Positions 24,901-34,436 of a stretch of DNA of 64,000 nucleotides are shown here, one piece after another. Positions within the stretch are counted from its first letter, which is position 1; each line of letters starts with the position of its first letter. Under the pieces are notes generated by a model. The model ran no database searches, was not told the origin of the DNA, and saw only the letters and a list, made by a program, of their open reading frames with translations. Location: the NCBI RefSeq assembly GCF_018332715.1, contig NZ_BOQP01000013.1, forward strand, positions 113,605 through 177,604, in the 5' to 3' direction. The translations under genes were made by a program, and so were the position numbers. Source of the DNA: Winogradskya consettensis (lineage in GTDB: Bacteria > Actinomycetota > Actinomycetes > Mycobacteriales > Micromonosporaceae).

Positions 24901-27900
24901 GATCGCTCGTTCCACGGCGCTGACCTTGTCGGCGAGCAGGCCCACCGCGCCGACAGCCCGGTTGAGCGGGTCGTCACCGGCCCCGCCCAGCGACTGCTCG
25001 CGCAGGAATGCCGCCTTGACCTCGGCCCACCGCTGGGCCTGCTCCGGGGTGAGGCGGCCGCGCAGCTCCGCGAGCTTGAGCAGGTTCGCCTCGGCGCCCG
25101 TGGTCAGCGTCTGCGCCTCACCGACGTAGTGGTCGTCGATGATCGACTCCAGCTCGGCGTCGTTCAGGGCCGGCACGATCCGCTCAGCGATCTTGTTCAT
25201 GTTGCGGTAGGAGCCCTGCAGCTTGAACGGCGGCTCGGTACGCGACGAGTCCGCCTGACCCGCCGACGCGATGTACGCCTGGTTGTTGCGCAACACCGTC
25301 CGCTGCACCCAGCGCATCTTGCGCAGCACCGACAGCACCTGCTCCAGCTCCGTGGCGGAATACGCGTAGCTCAGCCGGTCCGGCCGCACCGAGTCGTCGC
25401 CCTCCGCGAGCCGCACCAGCAGCGTGAGGTCCGCCCGGTCGCGAGCGGCGAGCGGTGCCAGCACGGCGTTGGAGGTCAGCGCGTTCTCCAGATACGACAT
25501 CTCGAACGCGTCCTCGCGCCCGGAGAGCACATCGCCCAGGTTCCACACATCGGCCCGGTTGGCGAGCATGTCCGGGATCCGGAACCGCTGCCCGCTCTCG
25601 GTGTACGGGTTGCCCGCCATACAGACAGCGAACCGCTTGCCACGCAGGTCGTAGGTCCGCGTCTTACCGTTCCAGACGCCCTCCATCCGGCGCTGGGCGT
25701 CGCAGAGCGAGATGAACTTCTGCAGCAGCTCCGGTGAGGTGTGCTGGATGTCGTCCAGGTAGAGCAGGACGTTGTTGCCCATCTCCAGGGCGAACGAGAT
25801 CTTCTCGACCTCCTGGCGTGCGGTCGCGTCGGGTGCGTCCGCGGGGTCGAGCGAGGTGACCGCGTGCCCCAGGGCCGGCCCGTTGACCTTCACGAAGACC
25901 ACGCCGAGGCGGTTGGCGACGTACTCCATCAGGGTGGTCTTGCCGTAACCGGGCGGCGAGATCAGCAGCAGCAGGCCGGACTGGTCGGTGCGTTTGCTGT
26001 CGCCGGCCGCGCCGAGCTGCCGGGCCAGGTTGTCACCGATCAGCGGCAGGTAGACCTCGTCGAGCAGCCGGTTGCGGACGAATGCGCTCATCACGCCGGC
26101 CTTGTACTCGTCGAGCCGCAGCCGGTCCCGCTCTGCCGCGGCCACGGCGGTCCGCTTCCGCTGATATTCACGGTACGCAGGAATGCGCTGTTCCCGGAAC
26201 CTCCTGGTCCGCACCAGGAACTCGTCCAGCCGCAGCGTCAACCGCCCGTCTGTGATCGCCGGGTGGACCCCGAGCAGCCCCTCAACGGTCTCGGTGAGCG
26301 CTGCCGCCGAGTCGTAGCGGGTCAGCGTCGAACCGGTCAGCTCGATGGCGACCGCCTCGACCTGATCCTGCTGCGAGCCGCTGTCCGGCTGTGCCGCCCG
26401 GAACGCCTGCAGCCACGCCGCCACGAGCTGCCGGCGAGCGGCGGGATCGTGCTCCAGCGCGCGCAGATCGTCGGCGAAGCTGCGGTCACCGGCACTGAGC
26501 GCACGATGGAAACGGTCGAGGAACCGGCGAGCGCCCGCGCTGGTCACGAACCCCGCCGGCGCGGTGGCGAGCTCCTCGATGAGGTATTCGCCGATCTCCG
26601 TACCCGCTGCGAGATCCAGTTCCGCCCGCAACTCGTCCATGGCACTGCCCGCGGAACCGAACATGTCGCGTGCCCGGACCAGCGACGATGCCCGCAACGT
26701 CCACAACGCCTGCTGTTCCGACGTGGTGCCGGCCCAGAACAGCTGCGCAGCGGCACGGACCTGGGGTTCGTAGCGCAGGAGCCCGGCCGCGGCGTGCAGG
26801 CGGATCAGCGCGCCGAGGATCAGGGTCGCGTCGCTGTCGTGTACGCCCCGCTCGTACCCCTCGTCGAAGCGTGCCTCGGCACCACGCCGCACCACGTCCC
26901 GCAGCGACCCGTCCGCCAGGGCCGTGGCCGTTCCCGCGGGGTCCGCGGCGAAGAGCGCGGCAGCCAGATGCGCACCTCGATAGACGTGGCGGTCCTCGGA
27001 GATCAGCGACTGCGTCCAGAAATCCTGGGTGGCGGCGAACGCCGGGTCGGTGACCGGCGCGCGGTAGTCGGTGCCGGTGACCGTGAACGCCAGCTCGTCG
27101 CCGTTCGGCACCACGGTCAGATCGATGGCCTGGGTGTTCACCGCGAACGAGTGCCGCCCGAGGCGGATCGTGGCACCCCCGTCGGAGAACAGGTCGAGCC
27201 GGTCACGCAAAGATCGGCCGGCCTCCTGCCGCGCGGCCTTGACCCGCCCGTCCAGCTCCTCGGCCCGCACGGAGTCGCCGAGGGTACGCAGCTCAGCGGC
27301 CACCGACCGCAGCTTCGCGACCATCTGATCGGTGGCGAAGTACGTGTTGACCTCGTCCACGGTTGTCAGACCCGCGGCCCGGCGCTGCACGCTGGTCAAC
27401 GTGCGCTGCGCGGACGAGAACAGCCGGTCGGCCCGGCGTGACCGGTCGTCGAGCAGCTGCTGGCGCCGTCCGGCGAAAGCCTCGTAGATCTCCGAGCGTT
27501 TCGCGGCGAGCTGGTCCGCGAAGTCGTCGAAGTCACCGAACCGGGACTCCAGCGCCTCGACCTGCAGCATCAGCTTGGCGGACTGCTCGTCGCCGTGCTC
27601 GGGGGTGTCCGCGGCGGCCAGCCCGGCCGTCACCGACTGGGCGAGCAGCGCGAACTCGGCGGCGAACGCGGCCCGGCCCTCGACCGCGGCGAGGTCGCGG
27701 CGGCGGGCGTCGAGCGTCGCCCGGGCCCGGTTGACGCCACCGAGCACTTCGCCGATGCGTTCCAGGATGCCGACCCGCACGGTCGCGTCGGCGATGTCCA
27801 GACCGCCGACCACCTCGGTGACCACCTGGAGTCCGTCGGCCTGCTCACCGAGCTTCGCGGCGACGGGTTCCGCCTCGGCGACCGTCTTGATGCCGGCCGC

Positions 27901-29700
27901 GTCGGTGACGAGCTGCTCCACGGAATCCTGGTAGCCGGCGAACGCGTCCTCGCGCTGCAGGAACTCCACAGCACGGCGTGCGGCCGCGTCCACCTCGGAC
28001 TCGAGTTCGGCACCGAGGCGGTCGAGCCGGTCGGTGTCGACGTAGCGCAGTTCGCGCAGGGTGACCGTGTGGCCCTGGGCCGTACGCAGCGTCGCCAGCT
28101 GCCGCACCCAGCCGTCCGTGGTCGCGGGCACCTCGCTGCGCGACAGCCGGACCAGCGTCCGGGTGGAAGCCTCCGCCTCGTCGACCGCCGTGGCCGCCTG
28201 CGCGGTGAGCTCCTGCACCGACTCGAACTCGTCGAGCACCTGCTCGGCGGTGGTCCGCAGCTCGGAAACCGGGGCCGCGAGATCGCCCAGCTCCGGGTCG
28301 GTGAGCCAGTGGTAGTGGTCGAACAGCCGGTTCGCGGCCGCGATGATCGCCTCGAAGACCGGGCCGGAGGGGCTCATGTCGTCGACCATGCGGGCCACCG
28401 ACAGCGCATCCGCGATACCCCGGACCAGGTCGGCGTTGCCGATGCGTTCGAGCGGGCCGGTGCCGATCTCCTGCGCCGCGGCGTACGTGTCCGAGACGTA
28501 CGGCGTCTGCCACACCTGCATCGGGTGCACGCGCGCCGGCTCGTCCATCGCCCGGAACGCGATCAGCGTCCCGTCGTCGAACAGCGAATACCCGTGGCAC
28601 GTGATCGGGGTCGCGACCTCTTTACGGATCACGTTGTACGGCAGCAGCAGGTAACGCCCGGAGGCCCGCGCGTGGAACACGTAGAGCGTGTCCTCGCCGT
28701 TGACCGAGCGCACCACCCGCTCGAACTCCAGCTCGGCGGTCTCCGCGTCGAACGTCTTCGCCAGACCGGTCGCCAGGTAGTAGCCGCCCGGGAAGATGAT
28801 GCCCTGGTCCTCGGGGAGCCGCTGGCACGCCTGCCCGATGCCGTCGAGCCGGCGTACGTCCCGGGTCCGGGTGTTGAAGACCAGATACCGGTGCGTGGTT
28901 TCCTTGTACGGCAGGATGCGCAGCAGGATCAGCGGGCCGACCCTCGCGTACGCGATCTCCCCGTCGGCAAGACTCTGCAGCGGCTCGTCCACCGGCTCGG
29001 AGAAGATGCCCTCGCCGTCCTCGGTGTTGTTCTCCACCTTGACGGTGAGCGTGCCGCCGACCGTCTCGACGAACACCTCGTCGTCGATGGACACGTGCGG
29101 GTGCCGGCCGAGCACGTGCTGGTCCCGGGTGGCCAGCGTCCACTCGAAGTCGTGCGACGGCGGGAAGACGTGATCCCGTTCGCCACGGTTGTCGACGTAC
29201 GTGACCGACCCGTCGACGCCGAGCCGCCACCGCAGCACCTTGAGGTCGTCGGCGCGCGCACCGGTCTGGAAGACGGCCAGCAGCAACGAGTCGAGCCGGC
29301 GCAGCTGCAGCAGATGCGTCTCCCGGTAGTACCGGTAGAGCTCCGCGAAGTCCCGCTGGAAACCGGGATCGTCGAGCAGCCCCGGCACGGTGGCCGTCTC
29401 GAAGCCACCGTCCTGGGTGAACGCGTGCACGGCGAACACGTCCGCCACCGACGTCTCCGAGCGCAGCCCGATGAAGACGTTGTAGCCGAACAGCATGGCG
29501 CCGCCGACCTGCACGATGTCGCGCGGCACGCAGTTGTTCTCCGTGCGCACCCGCTGCGAGCCCAGCTGGCGCATCTGCTGCCCGCCGAACGTCTCCGTCC
29601 GGCGGGCGTTCAGCTGCTCGGCACGCTCACCCAGCTCCTTGGCCTGCACGCCCAGCCGGGCGCGGAGAACCTCGTAGGTACCTGCGTCGAGTTCACTCAC
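24880..29700 (-). CDS. Giant AAA ATPase annotated in the DNA-repair ATPase family
   Basis: The 1606-residue protein has a strand-rich N-terminal third (to about residue 400), a long coiled-coil and helical middle (about 480-1000), and a C-terminal AAA module: LLLLISPPGYGKTTLMEYVA is Walker A, NVLLYLDDIQHTSPELLQKF is Walker B, RGKRFAVCMAGNPYTESGQR is sensor 1. It matches the actinobacterial and Bacteroidetes proteins named DNA repair ATPase; direct evidence for a DNA repair role is not visible. The GTG at 29700 overlaps the flotillin stop (GTGA), so it is the third gene of an operon with the YqiJ-like and flotillin genes. That context points instead to a membrane-linked remodelling ATPase. Confidence 0.8.
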   Translation of the reverse strand: MSELDAGTYEVLRARLGVQAKELGERAEQLNARRTETFGGQQMRQLGSQRVRTENNCVPRDIVQVGGAMLFGYNVFIGLRSETSVADVFAVHAFTQDGGFETATVPGLLDDPGFQRDFAELYRYYRETHLLQLRRLDSLLLAVFQTGARADDLKVLRWRLGVDGSVTYVDNRGERDHVFPPSHDFEWTLATRDQHVLGRHPHVSIDDEVFVETVGGTLTVKVENNTEDGEGIFSEPVDEPLQSLADGEIAYARVGPLILLRILPYKETTHRYLVFNTRTRDVRRLDGIGQACQRLPEDQGIIFPGGYYLATGLAKTFDAETAELEFERVVRSVNGEDTLYVFHARASGRYLLLPYNVIRKEVATPITCHGYSLFDDGTLIAFRAMDEPARVHPMQVWQTPYVSDTYAAAQEIGTGPLERIGNADLVRGIADALSVARMVDDMSPSGPVFEAIIAAANRLFDHYHWLTDPELGDLAAPVSELRTTAEQVLDEFESVQELTAQAATAVDEAEASTRTLVRLSRSEVPATTDGWVRQLATLRTAQGHTVTLRELRYVDTDRLDRLGAELESEVDAAARRAVEFLQREDAFAGYQDSVEQLVTDAAGIKTVAEAEPVAAKLGEQADGLQVVTEVVGGLDIADATVRVGILERIGEVLGGVNRARATLDARRRDLAAVEGRAAFAAEFALLAQSVTAGLAAADTPEHGDEQSAKLMLQVEALESRFGDFDDFADQLAAKRSEIYEAFAGRRQQLLDDRSRRADRLFSSAQRTLTSVQRRAAGLTTVDEVNTYFATDQMVAKLRSVAAELRTLGDSVRAEELDGRVKAARQEAGRSLRDRLDLFSDGGATIRLGRHSFAVNTQAIDLTVVPNGDELAFTVTGTDYRAPVTDPAFAATQDFWTQSLISEDRHVYRGAHLAAALFAADPAGTATALADGSLRDVVRRGAEARFDEGYERGVHDSDATLILGALIRLHAAAGLLRYEPQVRAAAQLFWAGTTSEQQALWTLRASSLVRARDMFGSAGSAMDELRAELDLAAGTEIGEYLIEELATAPAGFVTSAGARRFLDRFHRALSAGDRSFADDLRALEHDPAARRQLVAAWLQAFRAAQPDSGSQQDQVEAVAIELTGSTLTRYDSAAALTETVEGLLGVHPAITDGRLTLRLDEFLVRTRRFREQRIPAYREYQRKRTAVAAAERDRLRLDEYKAGVMSAFVRNRLLDEVYLPLIGDNLARQLGAAGDSKRTDQSGLLLLISPPGYGKTTLMEYVANRLGVVFVKVNGPALGHAVTSLDPADAPDATARQEVEKISFALEMGNNVLLYLDDIQHTSPELLQKFISLCDAQRRMEGVWNGKTRTYDLRGKRFAVCMAGNPYTESGQRFRIPDMLANRADVWNLGDVLSGREDAFEMSYLENALTSNAVLAPLAARDRADLTLLVRLAEGDDSVRPDRLSYAYSATELEQVLSVLRKMRWVQRTVLRNNQAYIASAGQADSSRTEPPFKLQGSYRNMNKIAERIVPALNDAELESIIDDHYVGEAQTLTTGAEANLLKLAELRGRLTPEQAQRWAEVKAAFLREQSLGGAGDDPLNRAVGAVGLLADKVSAVERAILVLRPQ

Positions 29701-31727
29701 CGGGCTGCGGGAACCTTGGCGTCGCCCAGACCCATCTTTTCGGCGGCGGCCAGCAGCTCCTTGAGCTTGCCGGTGTCGTTGCCGCCCGACCGGATCTGCT
29801 GGGTGAGGAACGCCGACAGGGTCAGGTTGGCGACGTCACCGGAGTTCACCGAGCCGAGCACGCGGCCCAGGTCCTCGGTGAAGTTCGTGGAGCCGTCGAG
29901 GTAGCGGGCGCCGAGACTCTGGGCGACGTTCGAGTGCTCGACGAAACCGTCGACGCTCTTGCCCATCGAGATCGCACCGACCAGCTTGTCGAAGAAGATC
30001 GAGTCGCCGCCGACGATGTCGATGTCGGCCCGCTCCAGCCCGGTCGCGATGAGGGTCGCCTGGGACTCGGCGATGTCCTTCTGCACGGTGATGCCGGCGA
30101 GGCGGATCTCCTTCTCCATCTCGAGCCGCAGCCGGTATTCCTCGTGCTCACGGGTGGCGGCATCCATCGCCGCCATCGCGCCGGCCTTCTCCTGCAGACC
30201 CGCGGCCTCACCGAGCAGCTTCTCGCGGATCGCCTCGGCGACGACCAGCGCCTTCGCCTGCTCGACGGCGGCCTCGGCGCGGCCCGTCTTCTCGATGACC
30301 TCGGCGTTGGCCCGGCCGGTCTTCTCGATCACCTCGGCGTTGCGTTCGCGCACCTGCACGTCGGCGAGTCCGGCGGCTGCGGCCTCGGCCTGCGTACCTT
30401 CCGCCATCCGGATCTTCGCCCTGGCGTCGAGCTCCGCGGTCTGCTGGCGGGCCTCCGCCAGCACCAGCTCCTCGCGGGCCTTGAACTTCGCGGCGGTCTC
30501 GGCAGCCTCGGCGGCCTTGATGTCCTTGACCAGGGCCTCCTGCGCCTCGGCCTCGGCGTTGATGATCACGGCCTGCCGGGTGCGCTCGGCCTCCTCGACG
30601 ACGCGGAGGCGCTTGATGTTCTCCTCCTGCTCGGCGACGGTCTTCTCCACCGCGATGCGCTCGCGGATGAGGTCGGCGATCGAGCGCTTCTCGGTCTCGA
30701 TCTCCTTGTTCTTGGAGATCGTGGAGAGCTCGGTCTCCCGTTCGCGACCGATCACCTCGAGCATCCGGTCCTTCTCGATGCGCTCGGTCTCGATCGCGAT
30801 GACCCGCTCGCGGTTCTTCTCGGCGACCGCGATCTCCCGGTCCTTGTTCTGCGTCTGGATGCCGAGCTGCTGTTCGGTACGCAGGTGCGCGCCCTCGGCC
30901 CGCAGCCGCTCCTCAGCATGCGCGAGCGCGATCTCGGCCTCCTCGCGGGCCCGCATCGTCTCGATCTCCCGGCGCTGCTTGATCTCCGCGTCGGCCTGCC
31001 GGCGCTCCAGCTCGAGGATCGCCTCCTTGGCGTCCACGTTCTGGCGGGTGAGTTCCTTCTCCTCGTTGCGCCGGAAATCGTTGGTGAGCACCGACTCGAT
31101 CGCGGTCAGCTCGGTGATCTTCCGGATGCCCTGGGCGTCGAGGATGTTCTTCGGGTCGAGCGACGACATCGGGGTCTGCTCGAGGAAGTCGATCGCGGCG
31201 TCCTCGAGGCTGTAACCGTTGAGGTCGGTCCCGATCACCTCGATGATCTGGTCCCGGAACTCGTTGCGCTTGGTGTAGAGATCGACGAAGTCCAGCTGCT
31301 TGCCGACGGTCTTGAGCGCCTCGGAGAACTTCGCGCTGAACAGCTCCTGCAGCGTCAGCTCGTTGCTGGCCCGGGCCGTGCCGATCGCCTGGGCGACCTT
31401 GATGACGTCCTCGACGGTCTTGTTGACCCGCACGAAGAACGTGATCCGGATGTCCGCCCGGATGTTGTCCCGGCAGATCAGACCCTCACGACCGGTCCGG
31501 GCGATCTCGATGGTCTTCACCGAGATGTCCATGATCTCGGACTTGTGCAGAACGGGCAGCACGACGGCGCCCGTGAAGGTGACGTCCACGCGGCGCACCT
31601 TGGAGACGATGAGCGCTTTGCCCTGCTCCACCTTGCGGAACAGCCGGCTGACGAACAGCACGACACCGATCGCGATGAGCAGTACGACGGCGATGAGCAC
31701 GCCGAATCCAGTGGTGACCACGTCCAT
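29697..31727 (-). CDS. Flotillin/SPFH-domain protein (YqiK-like)
   Basis: The 676-residue protein has one N-terminal membrane helix (FGVLIAVVLLIAIGVVLFV), an SPFH domain (about residues 30-200, with FVRVNKTVEDVIKVAQAIG and GYSLEDAAIDFLEQ), and a very long charged coiled coil (about 230-530) rich in EAEIA-type heptads. A short internal duplication reads VIEKTGRANAEVIEKTGRAE. The C-terminus has a conserved helical region, then VANLTLSAFLTQQIRS. Flotillins oligomerise on membranes into scaffolds. The ATG at 31727 follows AAGGACCCCC. It is between the YqiJ-like gene and the ATPase gene, both almost touching. Confidence 0.9.
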   Translation of the reverse strand: MDVVTTGFGVLIAVVLLIAIGVVLFVSRLFRKVEQGKALIVSKVRRVDVTFTGAVVLPVLHKSEIMDISVKTIEIARTGREGLICRDNIRADIRITFFVRVNKTVEDVIKVAQAIGTARASNELTLQELFSAKFSEALKTVGKQLDFVDLYTKRNEFRDQIIEVIGTDLNGYSLEDAAIDFLEQTPMSSLDPKNILDAQGIRKITELTAIESVLTNDFRRNEEKELTRQNVDAKEAILELERRQADAEIKQRREIETMRAREEAEIALAHAEERLRAEGAHLRTEQQLGIQTQNKDREIAVAEKNRERVIAIETERIEKDRMLEVIGRERETELSTISKNKEIETEKRSIADLIRERIAVEKTVAEQEENIKRLRVVEEAERTRQAVIINAEAEAQEALVKDIKAAEAAETAAKFKAREELVLAEARQQTAELDARAKIRMAEGTQAEAAAAGLADVQVRERNAEVIEKTGRANAEVIEKTGRAEAAVEQAKALVVAEAIREKLLGEAAGLQEKAGAMAAMDAATREHEEYRLRLEMEKEIRLAGITVQKDIAESQATLIATGLERADIDIVGGDSIFFDKLVGAISMGKSVDGFVEHSNVAQSLGARYLDGSTNFTEDLGRVLGSVNSGDVANLTLSAFLTQQIRSGGNDTGKLKELLAAAEKMGLGDAKVPAAR

Positions 31728-31735
31728 GGGGGTCC

Positions 31736-32317
31736 TTAAACGTTGGCGATGTCGGACGGAATGACCCAGAAGAACTCGCCTTCGGGGTCGACGTCGTACA
31801 GAAGTGCGGTTGTTCCCGCGCGCAGGTCGTCGTCGCCGGCCTGGCGAACCTGCACGATCGCGGAGGAACCGTCGGGTGAGTGCACCTCGGCCTGGCCGAA
31901 CGTGCGGGTCACCCGCCCGGTGCGGATGACGCACGTGAGCCCGATGAAGTCGGCCCGGGAGGGTTCCGGGCCGGTCGGCAGGAAGCGCTTGACCGCCATG
32001 ACGGCGACCTTGGTGAGAATCCAGGCCGCGGCGACGGCACCCGCCAGCACCAGCGCGACCGGGATCATGTCGAGCAGCTCGGCGCCGGCCAGACTGCCGA
32101 ACCACGCGAAGACGACGAGCAGGGAGAGCACCACCGAGGCAGGCACACCGCCGAGCCCCAGGAAACCCAGGAACCCGCCGCCGTCGTCAGCCGCGCCGTC
32201 GCCATCGGGATCGGCGCCACCGACGATGACGACCAGCCAATACCCGATGACCACCACGAGCAGCGGAGTGAAAACAACGGTGGGGAAGCTGAGCACAGCC
32301 TCGAAGAACCCACCCAT
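31736..32317 (-). CDS. YqiJ-like membrane protein with C-terminal OB/NfeD-type domain
   Basis: The 193-residue protein has about three membrane segments (VVFTPLLVVVIGYWLVVIVG, VPASVVLSLLVVFAWFGSLA and MIPVALVLAGAVAAAWILT) and then a soluble beta domain, GLTCVIRTGRVTRTFGQAEV to FWVIPSDIANV, with the RTG(R/K)V start typical of OB-fold/NfeD-type domains. This is the layout of the E. coli inner membrane protein YqiJ, whose partner is the flotillin YqiK. Here it also sits directly upstream of the flotillin, with 8 bases between them. It probably anchors or regulates the flotillin scaffold. Confidence 0.8.
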   Translation of the reverse strand: MGGFFEAVLSFPTVVFTPLLVVVIGYWLVVIVGGADPDGDGAADDGGGFLGFLGLGGVPASVVLSLLVVFAWFGSLAGAELLDMIPVALVLAGAVAAAWILTKVAVMAVKRFLPTGPEPSRADFIGLTCVIRTGRVTRTFGQAEVHSPDGSSAIVQVRQAGDDDLRAGTTALLYDVDPEGEFFWVIPSDIANV

Positions 32318-32409
32318 GACTCAGCCCGCCCCCGTGTGCCGCCGCCGTCGCTCCCCGTGTGCCAAGCGATCCTTGCGGTGATGTCGATGATGACAGGGGT
32401 AGGCAAGAA

Positions 32410-32437
32410 CGGCCCTCGTCCATCAGGACGAGGGCCG
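32410..32437 (-). terminator. Strong hairpin between the acidic hypothetical gene and the YqiJ-like gene
   Basis: CGGCCCTCGTC pairs perfectly with GACGAGGGCCG over a six-base loop. On the minus strand it follows the hypothetical gene by 14 bases and is trailed by TTCTT. It should separate that gene from the flotillin operon. Confidence 0.8.
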
Positions 32438-32451
32438 GTCACAAGTGGGAG

Positions 32452-32703
32452 TCAGTCGTCTGTCAGAGCCAGGGCGTCGGGCAGGTCCTGCAGCACCTCA
32501 CGACGGTCGCGATCGCGGGTCGCCGCGGCGAGTTCCTCGATGTAGTCGATGAGCTCGTCGCGCTCCGCCTCGCTCAGATCCTCGAGCGACGCGGCCAGCT
32601 CGTCGATCAGGGTTGTCGCCGTTTCCGGCTCGATGTCGTCGTCGCTGGTGAGTTCGATCGACACGGCCAGGTCGATCAGGGCGCGCATCAGGGTCCGGTT
32701 CAC
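32452..32703 (-). CDS. Small acidic helical hypothetical protein
   Basis: An 83-residue protein starting at GTG 32703 (VNRTLMRALIDLAVSIELTS); ATG at 32688 is an alternative. It is strongly acidic and helical, with EDLSEAERDELIDYIEELAA in the middle. No family recognised. A longer in-frame extension upstream (to 32943) has different composition and is not supported. A perfect terminator hairpin follows. Confidence 0.6.
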   Translation of the reverse strand: MNRTLMRALIDLAVSIELTSDDDIEPETATTLIDELAASLEDLSEAERDELIDYIEELAAATRDRDRREVLQDLPDALALTDD

Positions 32704-33048
32704 GCAGGCAGCATAGACCTCACCGTGAGTGACAGGCAGTGATCCCCGGGCCACTCCGCGCCCGTGACAGCCGACATCACTTTGAGTTATCAAAAGCTCG
32801 CGCGAAGGTAGGCGATCGCCCCGCACGCGAGGTTTGTCCTCACGCCACGTCACGCGGCCTTTTGCCGTTTTTAAAGGGTTATGCGACGCCTGAGATGTCT
32901 GGCATAGCCCATTTGGCCAGTTCGCCCGAGACCTCCGGTCCACGCTCTTGAATCACGCTCGGTGACACCCTAATGTCCTGATTAGTCCAGCGGCGCGGCA
33001 AGAGTGACCGCACTGCTGACACGAACAGTGATGAAGGGAGGGCGGGTC
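32704..33048. other. Divergent promoter region
   Basis: This interval separates the small acidic gene (minus) from the polysaccharide operon (plus). It is locally less GC-rich (GAGTTATCAAAAGC and TTTTTAAAGGGTTATG). I see no gene and no convincing inverted repeat. The last bases, AAGGGAGGGCGGGTC, are the ribosome binding region of the glycosyltransferase gene. Confidence 0.5.
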
Positions 33049-34398
33049 ATGACGGCAGCGAACAGTTGGTTCCTCGTGATCACCGGCTACGCGATCCTGC
33101 TGGCCTGGCCCGTCTCGACGCTGGCCCTGGTCAGCTTCGCGGTCCGTTACATGGCGTCGCATCGCCGGGTCGTCGTCGACCGGTCGCTGGCGAAGGGCGA
33201 CGGCACGCCGGAGCACTTCTGGATCATCGTGCCGGCGCTGAACGAAGAGGTCGTCGTCGGCAACACGGTCAACGCGGCACTGGCCCTCGGCGGTCCCGGC
33301 GGCACCCTCGCCCGGGTCCTCGTGGTCGACGACGGATCGGACGACCGCACCCCCGACGTGCTCGCCGCCATCAACCACCCGAGGCTGATGGTCCTGCGTC
33401 GCGAGCTTCCCGAAGCACGCAAGGGCAAGGGCGAGGCGCTCAACGCCGCCTACCGCTACATAGCGCAGATCACTGCCGAAGCCGGCGTACGCCCGGACAA
33501 GGTCGTCATCGGCATCATCGACGGCGACGGCCAGGGCAGCAGCAACATCCTGCTCGAGGTCTCCCGGATGATGCGCGACCCGCAGATCGGCGCGGTGCAG
33601 GTGCAGGTCCGCATCCGCAACCGCAACAAGCTCCTCGGCGCGGTCCAGGATCTCGAGTTCGGGGCCATCGTCAACGCCTGCCAGAGCCTGCGCGACACGA
33701 TCGACACGGTCGGGCTCGGCGGCAACGGGCAGTTCACCAGGCTCTCCGCGCTGCTGGCTCTCGGCGACGCGCCCTGGTCGGCCTGCCTCGTCGAGGATCT
33801 CGAGCTCGGCCTGCGGATGCACCTCGACGGGGTCGGCATCCGATACACCCCGCGGGCCACCGTCACCCAGCAGGCCGTCGTCGACCTGCGCCGGCTCACC
33901 CGCCAGCGCACCCGCTGGGCCCAGGGCAACCTGCAGTGCGCACGTTACCTGCGCCGGCTGGCCGCCTCGAAGCGGATCGGCGTGACCTCGCTGGTGGAGA
34001 TGTTCCACTACCTGGTCTCGCCCTGGATCAACGCACTGGTCACCGTCGCCCTGCTCGGCGGGGTCCTGGTCGGCGCCGCCGGTCTGGCGCTCGGCCACCC
34101 GATGCCCTACCTGCGCTCCTGGCAGGACCTGGCCACCAGCGGCGAGGTGTGGTTCGCGGTGACGTTCTTCCCCGGCTTCATCTGGGCCCTGGTGCACCGC
34201 TACCGGCTGCGGGACGAGAGCCTGCGCCGGCTGCTCACCGCCGCGGTCGCGTACCCGGTCTTCCTTCTCCTCGGTCTGGTCGCCACCTACCGCGCCATCG
34301 CCCGCCAGGCGAGCGGCCGGCAGTCCTGGGCCAAGACCGAGCGGCTCGCCGAAGAGCCGATCTCCCCCGCACCGATGCAAGTCGCTCTAGCCGCCTGA
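33049..34398 (+). CDS. Family 2 membrane glycosyltransferase (processive, GlcNAc transferase-like)
   Basis: The 449-residue protein has an N-terminal membrane helix, a GT-A domain and three or four C-terminal helices. The domain shows HFWIIVPALNEEVVVGNTV, VLVVDDGSDDRTPDV, KGKGEALNAAYRYIAQ, GIIDGDGQG (DxD metal site) and the processive Q(Q/R)xRW motif as RQRTRWAQGNLQC. That layout is the PgaC/NodC/hyaluronan-synthase type, which polymerises and exports a polysaccharide. ATG at 33049 has AAGGGAGG eight to twelve bases upstream. It is the first of four genes transcribed together. Confidence 0.85.
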   Translation: MTAANSWFLVITGYAILLAWPVSTLALVSFAVRYMASHRRVVVDRSLAKGDGTPEHFWIIVPALNEEVVVGNTVNAALALGGPGGTLARVLVVDDGSDDRTPDVLAAINHPRLMVLRRELPEARKGKGEALNAAYRYIAQITAEAGVRPDKVVIGIIDGDGQGSSNILLEVSRMMRDPQIGAVQVQVRIRNRNKLLGAVQDLEFGAIVNACQSLRDTIDTVGLGGNGQFTRLSALLALGDAPWSACLVEDLELGLRMHLDGVGIRYTPRATVTQQAVVDLRRLTRQRTRWAQGNLQCARYLRRLAASKRIGVTSLVEMFHYLVSPWINALVTVALLGGVLVGAAGLALGHPMPYLRSWQDLATSGEVWFAVTFFPGFIWALVHRYRLRDESLRRLLTAAVAYPVFLLLGLVATYRAIARQASGRQSWAKTERLAEEPISPAPMQVALAA

Positions 34399-34436
34399 CT
34401 CCCCCTGCTAGCTCCCCTCGTAGCAAAGGCCCAACC

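Noticed and set aside
27595..31739. Two long plus-strand frames (769 and 601 residues) opposite the ATPase and flotillin genes
   Set aside because: They mirror the coiled-coil codons of the real genes and have no start signals or motifs.
33066..34436. An in-frame upstream extension of the epimerase gene through the glycosyltransferase gene
   Set aside because: The extension is Arg/Pro-rich shadow of the glycosyltransferase; the epimerase begins at 34437 with the family N-terminus.
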